In this document: one piece after another, positions 42,491 to 52,687 of the stretch
Layout of the letters: each line of letters begins with the position of its first letter
Position numbering within the stretch: the stretch's first letter is position 1
NCBI GenBank assembly: GCA_964592645.1
Contig: CAZQFV010000003.1
Location: 1-64,000 of the forward strand
DNA: 64,000 bases
From: CAZQFV01 sp964592645
GTDB taxonomy: Bacteria; Chloroflexota; Chloroflexia; DTKN01
Reading direction: 5' to 3'
Made by a program: the position numbers and the translations under genes
Notes under the pieces: generated by a model
Database searches by the model: none
Seen by the model: the letters and a program-made list of their open reading frames with translations, nothing else
What the model was told of the DNA's origin: nothing

Positions 42491-43150
42491 TCAGCGCGGC
42501 GCCGGCTCGTGGGCCGCGCTCCAGGCGGCGGGGTCCTGCGCCCAGGCCGCGACCGTGTTCCGCTCATCCCCGGAAAGCCAGCGCTCGGCGACGGCCACAT
42601 CGAGCAAGACGGGAAGGGATGTCAGGGCGTGGAGCCGCACCCCGGCCTGGGCAAAGGCCGTCTCCGCCGCGGGAAAGGCGTAGGTAAAGATCGCCAAGAC
42701 GTGCTCGACCACCGCGCCGGCCTGCCGCAACGCGGCCACGCTGCCCAGCGACGAGCCGCCGGTCGTGACCAGGTCCTCCACCACCACGGCCCGTTGGCCG
42801 GCCGTGAGCAGCCCCTCCACCTGGCCCTCCTTGCCATGGGCCTTGCTTTGGCTGCGCACATAGACCATGGGCAGGCGCAGCTCCTCGGCCAACCAGGCGG
42901 CATGGGGGATACCGGCCGTGGCCGTCCCGGCGACCACATCCACAGGGATATGGTCCTGGCGCACCGCCTCGGCCAGGCGCCGCACCACCTGGCGCCGCTG
43001 GCGCGGCAGCGAGATCAGGATGCGGTTATCGCAGTAGATAGGGGAGAGCAGCCCCGAGGCAAAACGGAACGGAACCATGGGCCGCAGCGCAACCGCCTTG
43101 CTGCGCAGGAGGATCCGGGCAATCTGCTGGGGTACTGGGGCTGTGGTCAT
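42491..43150 (-). CDS. pyrE: Orotate phosphoribosyltransferase
   Basis: 219 aa. The PRPP-binding motif VVVEDLVTTGGSSL and YVRSQSKAHGKEGQVEG identify orotate phosphoribosyltransferase, which makes orotidine 5'-phosphate in pyrimidine synthesis. YCDNRILISLP is the expected N-terminal hood region. I use ATG at 43150; a TTG at 43153 is also in frame. The ribosome site is weak. The repeat copy B lies between it and rpoD on the upstream side. Confidence 0.93.
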   Translation of the reverse strand: MTTAPVPQQIARILLRSKAVALRPMVPFRFASGLLSPIYCDNRILISLPRQRRQVVRRLAEAVRQDHIPVDVVAGTATAGIPHAAWLAEELRLPMVYVRSQSKAHGKEGQVEGLLTAGQRAVVVEDLVTTGGSSLGSVAALRQAGAVVEHVLAIFTYAFPAAETAFAQAGVRLHALTSLPVLLDVAVAERWLSGDERNTVAAWAQDPAAWSAAHEPAPR

Positions 43151-43170
43151 CAATCAGAACCCGCTCTCAT

Positions 43171-43236
43171 AACCACAAAGGCACGAGGGCACCAAGAAGA
43201 CCGGAAAAAGAACTCGCAAGCATCCTTCGTGGTCTA
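43171..43236. repeat. Dispersed short intergenic repeat, copy B
   Basis: Core at 43188-43215, 26 of 28 bases identical to 69-96. The outer parts ACCACAAAGGCAC and CCTTCGTGGT (43224-43233) form an imperfect inverted pair. The copy occupies most of the gap between rpoD and pyrE. On the minus strand it provides TTGGTG and TATGAG 18 bp apart, which could serve as a weak promoter for pyrE. Confidence 0.6.
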
Positions 43237-43251
43237 TGAGATGATTTCGAG

Positions 43252-44400
<1,149 letters not shown>

Positions 44401-44465
44401 ATCCTGCCTCAACTCTCCGGGCAGATTGGTGCCCGGGAAGGATCCCGGGCACCCGCACGGAGCAC

Positions 44466-44493
44466 ACTATAATAATACGCTATCGTCGAACAA
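44466..44493 (-). promoter_or_regulatory. Proximal promoter for rpoD
   Basis: On the minus strand TTGTTC (44488-44493), 16 bp, TATAGT (44466-44471). Confidence 0.55.
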
Positions 44494-44762
44494 GAATGCC
44501 GCCCAGGCGGACAGGAAAGGTGTAGCCCCGCTGCTGGCAGTCGCGTCGTCCCGCTTGTCAACAGGGTAGCCATCAACAACCCCCCGCCAGGTCTCTGGAC
44601 GCAATGCAACTATGTAAGGATAACACACCTTGCGCTCAAAGTCAATACGCAAAAGAATGAAAAATAGCAGGGATGAAGCTAAAAATATACGATTCAGAGG
44701 GCATTTCCGACAACAAACCTGGTAAGAAACCCCCATTTCCTCGATGGTGCCCCCTATCCTGT
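44494..44762. other. AT-richer intergenic region between rpoD and groES
   Basis: The stretch 44630-44720 is clearly richer in A/T than its surroundings. Beyond the distal rpoD promoter I see no gene or RNA. A minus-strand frame at 44467-44781 has no ribosome site or recognisable domain and is not called. Confidence 0.5.
44617..44645 (-). promoter_or_regulatory. Distal promoter for rpoD
   Basis: On the minus strand TTGACT (44640-44645), 17 bp, TATCCT (44617-44622), leaving a leader of over 200 nt. Confidence 0.55.
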
Positions 44763-44791
44763 TTGCACTTTTCGGGAGCATCGGTTATCAT
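44763..44791 (+). promoter_or_regulatory. SigA-type promoter for groES-groEL
   Basis: TTGCAC (44763-44768), 17 bp, TATCAT (44786-44791), placed so that transcription starts just before or in the CIRCE element. Confidence 0.7.
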
Positions 44792-44801
44792 ATAGGGCGA
44801 T

Positions 44802-44828
44802 TTAGCACTCTGCCAAATAGAGTGCTAA
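44802..44828 (+). promoter_or_regulatory. CIRCE operator (HrcA binding site)
   Basis: A perfect TTAGCACTC - 9 nt - GAGTGCTAA inverted repeat. It predicts heat-shock control of groESL by the HrcA repressor, whose gene is not in the window. Confidence 0.97.
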
Positions 44829-44874
44829 AAAAACGCCCATCAGAGGGCCTGAATACTCACAGGAGGTGGAAATT

Positions 44875-45171
44875 ATGGTCAAGATGAGGCCGCTGGGAGA
44901 CCGCGTGATCGTCAAGCCGGTTGCCCGGGAGGAAAAGACCAAGGGCGGCATTTACCTGCCCGACACGGCCGCCAAGGAAAAACCGATGGAAGGCACGGTG
45001 ATCGCCGTCGGGCCCGGCCGGCTCCTGGACGACGGCCGGCGCGTGGCTATCGACGTCAAGGTCGGCGATCGCATCGTCTTTGCCAAGTATGCCGGCACCG
45101 AGTTCAAGTCCGAGGAAGACGAAGAGTTCCTCATCATCAGCGAGAAAGACATCATGGCGGTGATCGAATAG
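44875..45171 (+). CDS. groES: Co-chaperonin GroES
   Basis: 98 aa. RPLGDRVIVKPV, TKGGIYLPDTA and the C-terminal VGDRIVFAKYAGTEFK are typical; the mobile loop is EEKTKGGIYLPD. It caps GroEL during folding. ATG at 44875 follows AGGAGG by 8 nt. Under CIRCE control, with groEL 75 nt downstream. Confidence 0.97.
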   Translation: MVKMRPLGDRVIVKPVAREEKTKGGIYLPDTAAKEKPMEGTVIAVGPGRLLDDGRRVAIDVKVGDRIVFAKYAGTEFKSEEDEEFLIISEKDIMAVIE

Positions 45172-45246
45172 CGGGAGGGGAGCGGGCCGCGGGGCCCTTG
45201 ATCCTTCCCCGGATCCCCCGAAGATAACCAAGGAGGTGTTTTCAGC

Positions 45247-46884
<1,638 letters not shown>

Positions 46885-46909
46885 AGCAACTTCCAATAGG
46901 TAGTTTTCA

Positions 46910-46939
46910 GTGCGGGGCACCCGAAAGGGTGCCCCGCAC
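46910..46939 (+). terminator. Strong stem-loop after groEL
   Basis: A perfect 13-bp stem (GTGCGGGGCACCC / GGGTGCCCCGCAC) with a GAAA tetraloop, 25 nt after the groEL stop. No T-tract follows. Confidence 0.75.
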
Positions 46940-47002
46940 CGGTTGGAAGGGCAGTTGCTGCCGACTCCGGCAAAGCCTGCTATACTGCCTCGAAGCCGAA
47001 AT

Positions 47003-47031
47003 TTGCATCCCGGCCCATGCCGTAGTAAAAT
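47003..47031 (+). promoter_or_regulatory. SigA-type promoter for threonine synthase
   Basis: TTGCAT (47003-47008), 17 bp ending GTAG, TAAAAT (47026-47031). It resembles the promoter at 12799-12827 over its whole length. Confidence 0.65.
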
Positions 47032-47073
47032 GACCCCCGGCCTGAAGGTCCGATGTGCAAAGGAGAAGCAGCT

Positions 47074-48327
47074 ATGGACCAGGTGATCGGTCTGCGGTGC
47101 GTCCTCTGCGGGCGCCAATACACGGCGGAAGAAGCTCCCTACACCTGCCCGCACTGCGGTGACGCCGGCATCCTCGACGTCCTCTACGACTATGACGTGG
47201 TGCGATCCCGCCTGGACCGCCACCAGTTGGCCCGCAACCCGGAGCCGACCATGTGGCGGTATACCCCGCTGCTCCCCGTCACGGAAGTGCAGTTGGCCGC
47301 GCCCCTGACGGTCGGCTGGACGCCGCTCTATCGCGCCCCGCGCCTGGCAGAGGCTATGGGGGTGCCATGTCTCGATCTGTGGATCAAGGACGATGGGCGC
47401 AACCCCTCGGCCTCGCTCAAGGACCGGGCCAGCGCCATCGCCCTGGTGCGGGCCCAACAGGAAGGCGCCCAGGTCATCGCCGCCGCCTCCACGGGCAACG
47501 CCGCCTCGTCCCTCGCCTGCCTGTGCGCCAGCGTCGGCCAGCGCTGCGTCATCTTTGTCCCCGAATCGGCCCCGTCGGCCAAGGTGGCCCAGCTCCTTAT
47601 CTTTGGCGCCCAGGTCCTCCTGGTGCGCGGCTCCTACGACGACGCTTTCGATCTCTGTATGCAGGCCTGCCGGGCCTACGGCTGGTACAACCGCAACACG
47701 GCCGTCAATCCCTATATGTCGGAGGGAAAAAAGACCGTCGCCCTGGAGGTCTGCGAGCAGTTGAAGTGGGCGGCCCCCGACATCCTCGCCGTCCCCGTCG
47801 GCGATGGCTGCATCATCGGCGGGGTAGGCAAAGCCGTGCGCGATCTGCAGGCCATGGGCTGGATCGAGCGCGTCCCGCGCATCGTCGGGGTACAGGCCGA
47901 AGGGTCCGCCGTGCTGGCCACGGCCTGGATGCGCGGGACGGAAGAGATCGTCCCCGTCCCGCCGACCACGCTGGCCGACAGCATCTCGGTGGCCCAACCA
48001 CGCGACGCCATCAAGGCGTTGCGCGCCGTGCGCGACACAGGGGGAATCTATATCAGCGTGTCCGACGACGAGATCCTGGAGGCCATGCGGCTGCTGGGCC
48101 GCACGATGGGCGTCTTTGCCGAGCCGGCCGGCGCCGCCGGCGTGGCCGGCCTGATCCAGATGGCCCGCCAGGGCCTCCTCCAGGGCACCGAGCGCGTCGT
48201 CGCCCTGGTCACCGGCAACGGCCTCAAGGACGTGGCCTCGGCCCTCAAGGCGGTGCCGCAGCCCCCGCGAATCGAACCCTCCCTGAAGGCGGTGCAAAAG
48301 GTCCTGGGGATGGGAGTGGAAGGTTAG
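47074..48327 (+). CDS. thrC: Threonine synthase
   Basis: 417 aa, fold-type II PLP enzyme that makes threonine from O-phosphohomoserine. The N-terminal zinc-ribbon-like CVLCGRQYTAEEAPYTCPHCG is typical of the class. The PLP lysine lies in NPSASLKDRAS, and AASTGNAASSLA is the phosphate-binding Asn loop. ATG at 47074 follows AAGGAG by 8 nt. It is followed 32 nt later by a second PLP enzyme of the same fold. Confidence 0.88.
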   Translation: MDQVIGLRCVLCGRQYTAEEAPYTCPHCGDAGILDVLYDYDVVRSRLDRHQLARNPEPTMWRYTPLLPVTEVQLAAPLTVGWTPLYRAPRLAEAMGVPCLDLWIKDDGRNPSASLKDRASAIALVRAQQEGAQVIAAASTGNAASSLACLCASVGQRCVIFVPESAPSAKVAQLLIFGAQVLLVRGSYDDAFDLCMQACRAYGWYNRNTAVNPYMSEGKKTVALEVCEQLKWAAPDILAVPVGDGCIIGGVGKAVRDLQAMGWIERVPRIVGVQAEGSAVLATAWMRGTEEIVPVPPTTLADSISVAQPRDAIKALRAVRDTGGIYISVSDDEILEAMRLLGRTMGVFAEPAGAAGVAGLIQMARQGLLQGTERVVALVTGNGLKDVASALKAVPQPPRIEPSLKAVQKVLGMGVEG

Positions 48328-48359
48328 GCCGACTCGCTGACCCGAAAAAGGAGATAACC

Positions 48360-49751
48360 ATGTCTGGACAGATCGTCCTCGGTCCCACTTTCGAAGAGAT
48401 GCTGCACCCCAACCGGATCGATCCCCAAGTGCGGGCCCGCGCCCTGAAGATGAAGGAGCAGGACCCCCTCGACCCCATCAACCTCTACAACATCACCTGG
48501 CGCGACGCCCAGGACCGCATCTACTACGAGGTCCTACCCCCACAGCTCACCGGCGTGGAGGCCCCCATCGTCGTGCTCTACTCCAAGGACTTTCCTACCG
48601 GCAGCCACAAGGTCGGCGCGACCTACTCCGTGCTCATCGAGATGGAGCTGACCGGCGAGGTCGATCCCGCCCGCCACACCCTGGTCTGGCCCTCCACCGG
48701 CAACTATGGCATCGGCGGGGCCTATGTGGGCTGCCGCATGAACTTTGACAGCATCGTCATCCTGCCGGAGGAGATGAGCGCCGAGCGGTTCGAGATCATC
48801 CGCCGCTACGGGGCGCGCGTCATCGCCACGCCGGGCTGCGAGAGCAATGTGAAAGAGATTTATGACAAGTGCAAGGAACTGAAGGCGGCCGACCCCGAGC
48901 GCATCCGCATCCTCAACCAGTTCGAGGTGATGGGCAACTACCGCTTCCACTATCACGTCACCGGCAACACCATCGTCGAGTTGGCCGAGGAGCTGGCCCG
49001 GCAGGGCATCGGCCGGGGCCGCATCGCCGCCTACTGCTCGGCCATGGGCTCGGCCGGCACCATCGCCGCCGGCGACCGCCTCAAGCAGGTCTGGCCCGAG
49101 CACAAGATCATCGGCCTGGAGCCGATCCAGTGCCCCACCCTCTTCCTCAACGGCTACGGCGGGCACGACATCCAGGGCATCGGCGACAAACACGTTACCT
49201 GGATCCACCATGTCTGGAACATGGATGCCATGATGTGCATCGACGACATCGAGTGCAAAAAGGGGCTCCAGCTACTCGTCGAGGAAGCCGGCTGGCGGGT
49301 ATTGATCGATCGCTTCGGCATCGCCGAGGACAAGGTCCGCCAATTGGCCCAGATTTTCGGCATCTCCGGCGTCTGCAACGTCTTGGGGGCCATCAAGGCC
49401 GTCAAGTTCTACGGCTTCGGCCGGGACGACGTCGTGGTGACCATCTGCACCGACGCCATCGACCGTTACTACTCGGTGATGGCCCAGATGACCGCCCAGT
49501 ACGGACGGATGGACGAGGCCGAGGCCACCGCCCGGCTGGAAGGCATCTTCCACGGGCAAAAGACCGACTGGATCCAGGAAGGCACGCGCGAAAACCGCAG
49601 CCGATGGCACAATCTCAAGTACTACACGTGGGTCGAGCAGCAGGGCAAGACGGTGCAGGAGCTGGACGCCCAGCGCCACCCGGACTACTGGGCGGCCCAA
49701 CAGTCCCGCGTAGCCGAGGTCGATCGGCTGATCCTCCAGGCCCGGGGCTAA
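48360..49751 (+). CDS. Fold-type II PLP-dependent enzyme of unknown substrate
   Basis: 463 aa. The PLP lysine region is PTGSHKVGATYSV, a Ser-Thr-Gly-Asn loop occurs in VWPSTGNYGIGGAYVG, and a glycine-rich phosphate loop follows (AMGSAGTIAAG). The overall fold is that of cysteine synthase and threonine dehydratase. The C-terminal third (about 330-463) contains KTDWIQEGTRENRSRWHNLKYYTW, which I do not recognise from those enzymes. ATG at 48360 follows AGGAG. The pairing with thrC suggests amino acid metabolism, but no reaction can be assigned. Confidence 0.8.
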   Translation: MSGQIVLGPTFEEMLHPNRIDPQVRARALKMKEQDPLDPINLYNITWRDAQDRIYYEVLPPQLTGVEAPIVVLYSKDFPTGSHKVGATYSVLIEMELTGEVDPARHTLVWPSTGNYGIGGAYVGCRMNFDSIVILPEEMSAERFEIIRRYGARVIATPGCESNVKEIYDKCKELKAADPERIRILNQFEVMGNYRFHYHVTGNTIVELAEELARQGIGRGRIAAYCSAMGSAGTIAAGDRLKQVWPEHKIIGLEPIQCPTLFLNGYGGHDIQGIGDKHVTWIHHVWNMDAMMCIDDIECKKGLQLLVEEAGWRVLIDRFGIAEDKVRQLAQIFGISGVCNVLGAIKAVKFYGFGRDDVVVTICTDAIDRYYSVMAQMTAQYGRMDEAEATARLEGIFHGQKTDWIQEGTRENRSRWHNLKYYTWVEQQGKTVQELDAQRHPDYWAAQQSRVAEVDRLILQARG

Positions 49752-49777
49752 CCGGGGCCCGGGGCTCGCGGAGGCTT

Positions 49778-49806
49778 TTGCCAATTCCACCTACTGATGG
49801 TAGAAT
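49778..49806 (+). promoter_or_regulatory. SigA-type promoter for prs
   Basis: TTGCCA (49778-49783), 17 bp, TAGAAT (49801-49806). Confidence 0.72.
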
Positions 49807-49853
49807 ACGTCCGTCGGTTCCCGAGCGAATCCGTGTTCCCAAGGGAGGAATAG

Positions 49854-50795
49854 ATGCCCCCGATCCGCATCTTTTCCGGTGACGCGAACTTGCCGCTGGC
49901 CGAGGAGATCTCCGACTTCCTGCAGATGCCGCTGGGTCAACTGCGCATCACCCACCAGCCGGACACCGAAGTCCACGTCATGATCGAGGAGTGCGTCCGC
50001 GGGCTGGACATCTTTATCATCCAATCCTGCTCTGCCCCGGTGGACCGGAACACGATGGAGCTGTTCCTGCTGATCGACGCCTTTCGCCGGGCCTCGGCCA
50101 ACTCCATCACCGTGGTGGCCCCCTACTTTCCCTACACGCGCCAGGAGCGCATGGCGCGCGGGCGCGAGGCCATCAGCGCCCGCGTCGTGGCCACCATCCT
50201 GGAGGCGCTCGGCGCGGACCGGGTGATCTACGTGGACGTGCACTCGCCGGCCATCCAGGGCTTTTTCCAGATCCCCGTGGACCCGCTCTCCGCCGTGCCC
50301 ACCCTGGCCGAGTACTTTGCCGAGGATGGTCGGTTCAAGGACGCCGCCATCGTCTCGCCCGACACCGGGCGGGCCAAGATGGCGGCCAAGTACGCCGATA
50401 TCCTGAAATTGCCCCTGGTGGTCATGGAGAAGCGCCGGGAAGGTGGCTCCATCCGCGTCACCCACATCGTCGGCGACATCCGCGACCGCATCCCGATCAT
50501 CATCGACGATGTCATCGCCGGCGGCAGTGTCCTGGACGAGATCCCACCGCTGTTGGAGGCCGGTGCCCGGCCGGAGGTGTACCTGTCGATCACCCACCCC
50601 GTGCTGGTGGGGCGCTCCCTGGAAAAGCTGCGTGACCCGGTGATCCGCGAGCTGGTCGTCAGCAACACCATCTATGTCGCGCCGGAAAAACGCTCGGAGA
50701 AGCTGCACATCGTCTCTATCGCCAAGCTGCTCGCGGAAGTCTTGTGGCGCATTCACGAAGGACAGACCATCAGCTCGCTGCTGCGGCTGGTATAG
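49854..50795 (+). CDS. prs: Ribose-phosphate pyrophosphokinase (PRPP synthetase)
   Basis: 313 aa. IRIFSGDANLPLAEEI, YFPYTRQERMARGREAISA, VDVHSPAIQGFF and the KRR of the flexible loop identify PRPP synthetase. The PRPP-binding loop, normally DDMIDTGGT, reads DDVIAGGSV: the two Asp are kept, the Asp-Thr and final Thr are changed. It makes PRPP, used here by pyrE and nadC. GGAGG precedes the ATG. Confidence 0.88.
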   Translation: MPPIRIFSGDANLPLAEEISDFLQMPLGQLRITHQPDTEVHVMIEECVRGLDIFIIQSCSAPVDRNTMELFLLIDAFRRASANSITVVAPYFPYTRQERMARGREAISARVVATILEALGADRVIYVDVHSPAIQGFFQIPVDPLSAVPTLAEYFAEDGRFKDAAIVSPDTGRAKMAAKYADILKLPLVVMEKRREGGSIRVTHIVGDIRDRIPIIIDDVIAGGSVLDEIPPLLEAGARPEVYLSITHPVLVGRSLEKLRDPVIRELVVSNTIYVAPEKRSEKLHIVSIAKLLAEVLWRIHEGQTISSLLRLV

Positions 50796-50832
50796 TTGCC
50801 CCGGCCCGGCCCGGGTGTAGAGGAGGTGTTTG

Positions 50833-51624
50833 GTGGACCTTGGACTCAAGGGGCGTGTCGCCCTCGTCGCCGCCGCCAGCCGCGGCCTGGGAAAGGCCTG
50901 CGCCTGGGAGTTGGCCCGCGAGGGAGCCGACGTGGCGATCTGCGCCCGCGGCAAAGAGCAGCTCAAGCGCACGGCGCAGGAGATCGCTCACGATACAGGG
51001 AGGCGCGTGCTGGCCGCGGCGGCCGATGTCACCTCCACCCGTGATGTGATGGAACTGGTGGAGACGGTGATCAAGCGCCTGGGCCGATTGGACATCCTGG
51101 TCTGCAACGCCGGGGGCCCGCCTCCCGGCCCCTCGCTCAACTTTTCCGACGAGGACTGGCGCCGGGCGTTGGAGCTGAACCTGCTGAGCGCGGTCCGGCT
51201 CATCCGCACCGCGGTCCCCTCCATGCAGGAGAACCGCTGGGGGCGGATCATTGCCCTGACCTCGGTGGCCGTGAAGCAGCCGATCCCCGACCTGATCCTG
51301 TCCAACGCCGCGCGCAGCGGGGTGGTCGGCCTGGTCAAGACGTTGGCCTTGGAGCTGGCGCCCGCCGGCATCACCGCCAACTGTGTCTGTCCCGGTTTCA
51401 CGCAGACCGAGCGCGTGCTCGAGCTGGCCCACGCCCGGGCCGAGCGCGAAGGGGATACCCTCGAAGAGGTCCTGGCCAGCTACAACCGCCAGATCCCGCT
51501 GGGCCGCATGGGCCGGCCGGAGGAGTTGGCGGCCCTGGTGGCCTTCTTGGCCTCGGAGCGGGCCTCCTACATCACCGGCACCGCCATCCAGGTGGATGGC
51601 GGGTACGTGCGCGGGATGTACTAG
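50833..51624 (+). CDS. Short-chain dehydrogenase/reductase (FabG-like, altered active site)
   Basis: 263 aa. The NAD(P) loop is AAASRGLGKA, NAGG and the C-terminal GTAIQVDGGYVRGMY are typical. The catalytic Tyr-x-x-x-Lys is not present: after SVAVKQPIPD the sequence is LILSNAARSGVVG, giving Ser-Asn and Arg. I recall a subgroup of SDRs with this 'LSN..R' form, of unknown activity. The start is GTG at 50833, 6 nt after AGGAGG; a TTG at 50830 is in frame. It lies between prs and a Nudix gene. Confidence 0.85.
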   Translation: MDLGLKGRVALVAAASRGLGKACAWELAREGADVAICARGKEQLKRTAQEIAHDTGRRVLAAAADVTSTRDVMELVETVIKRLGRLDILVCNAGGPPPGPSLNFSDEDWRRALELNLLSAVRLIRTAVPSMQENRWGRIIALTSVAVKQPIPDLILSNAARSGVVGLVKTLALELAPAGITANCVCPGFTQTERVLELAHARAEREGDTLEEVLASYNRQIPLGRMGRPEELAALVAFLASERASYITGTAIQVDGGYVRGMY

Positions 51625-51625
51625 C

Positions 51626-52183
51626 ATGCGCCCCTGGAAAACCATCGCCTCCGAGTACGCCCTGGACATCCCCTGGCTGCGGGTCCGCCGCGACACCTGT
51701 CTTCTGCCCAGCGGCGAGGTCATCGACGACTACTACCTGTGGGAAGGGCGCGATTGGGTCTCCGTCTTTGCCCTCACCGCCGGCGGCCAGGTGCTCCTGG
51801 TCCGGCAGTACCGCCATGCCGTGGGGCAGTTTGTCTGGGAGCTACCGGGCGGGGTCATCGACGAGGGCGAGGAGGCCGCCGCCGCCGGCCGGCGGGAGCT
51901 GCGCGAGGAGACCGGCTACGACGCCGCCAGTTTCCAGGAGCTTGTCCGCATGGCTGTGGACCCTCCCAAGGCCACCTTCTACAACCATCTGGTCGTGGCC
52001 CGGGGATGCCGGCCGGCCGGCACGCCATCCTTCGACCGCACGGAGGAGATCGAGTTCCTGTCGCTGTCCCCCCAGGAGCTGATCGACTGGGTCCGCCGGG
52101 GCGACATCGAGGCCCAGACCACAGTGGCCAACATCTACTACGCGCTGGACAGCCTGGCCCTGTGGACTCCAGGTTCCCCCTGA
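51626..52183 (+). CDS. Nudix hydrolase (ADP-ribose pyrophosphatase-like)
   Basis: 185 aa. The complete Nudix box begins at GGVIDEGEE and ends RELREETGY, following GX5EX7REUXEEXGU. The N-terminal half resembles the ADP-ribose pyrophosphatases (WVSVFALTAGGQVLLVRQYRH). ATG at 51626 begins 1 nt after the SDR stop. The last codons abut an MFS remnant, and the TGA shares its final A with an ATG. Confidence 0.88.
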   Translation: MRPWKTIASEYALDIPWLRVRRDTCLLPSGEVIDDYYLWEGRDWVSVFALTAGGQVLLVRQYRHAVGQFVWELPGGVIDEGEEAAAAGRRELREETGYDAASFQELVRMAVDPPKATFYNHLVVARGCRPAGTPSFDRTEEIEFLSLSPQELIDWVRRGDIEAQTTVANIYYALDSLALWTPGSP

Positions 52184-52644
52184 TGGCCTTCCCGGCCGGC
52201 CTCCTGGCCGACCGCATTGGACGCCGTACCACCCTCCTGCTCGGCGGGGCCGGGGCCATGTTGGCCCTCTTTATCCTGGCGCCCAGCCTGCCGCCGGTCT
52301 TTGCCGCCCAACTCTGCGGGGGGCCTTCGACATCCTGCTCGTCGTCAGCGCGGCCGCCTTCCTCGTGGAGCGCAGCACCCTCACCGAGCGGACGGCCCTG
52401 TTCAGCCTCCACTACAGTAGGAGCACGCTCGTCGGCGTGGCCGGGTACCTGGTCGCCGGAGCGCTGCCGCAGCTACTGGCCCGCACCCTCCACCTGGCCA
52501 CGGCAGCCTCGTCCTACCAGGCCGTCTTCGGGGTCGAGGTCGTCCTGGAACTTGACCATCACGCTATACGCCCTCTCTCTCGGCCTGGTCTACCTCTTCT
52601 TCGCGCGCCAGGACCGCCTCCCTCCCGAAAGGACGGCCATGTAG
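52183..52644 (+). pseudogene. Decayed MFS transporter
   Basis: FPAGLLADRIGRRTTLLLGG is the MFS loop 2-3 motif. The frame then continues as transporter-like sequence to about 52318. From there it is readable only in another frame (AFDILLVVSAAAFLVERST and on to SYQAVFGV, to about 52545). The last part (LTITLYALSLGLVYLFFARQ) is back in the first frame. Two frameshifts, a missing first helix and an internal deletion (the piece is about 150 residues against about 400) show decay. Confidence 0.8.
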
Positions 52645-52687
52645 GCCTGCCCTCACCTGCCTGTTCCCCAATGGGGGGCGGGGCCGC

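Noticed and set aside
44467..44781. 104-codon minus-strand frame upstream of rpoD
   Set aside because: Overlaps both rpoD promoters and has no ribosome site or domain.
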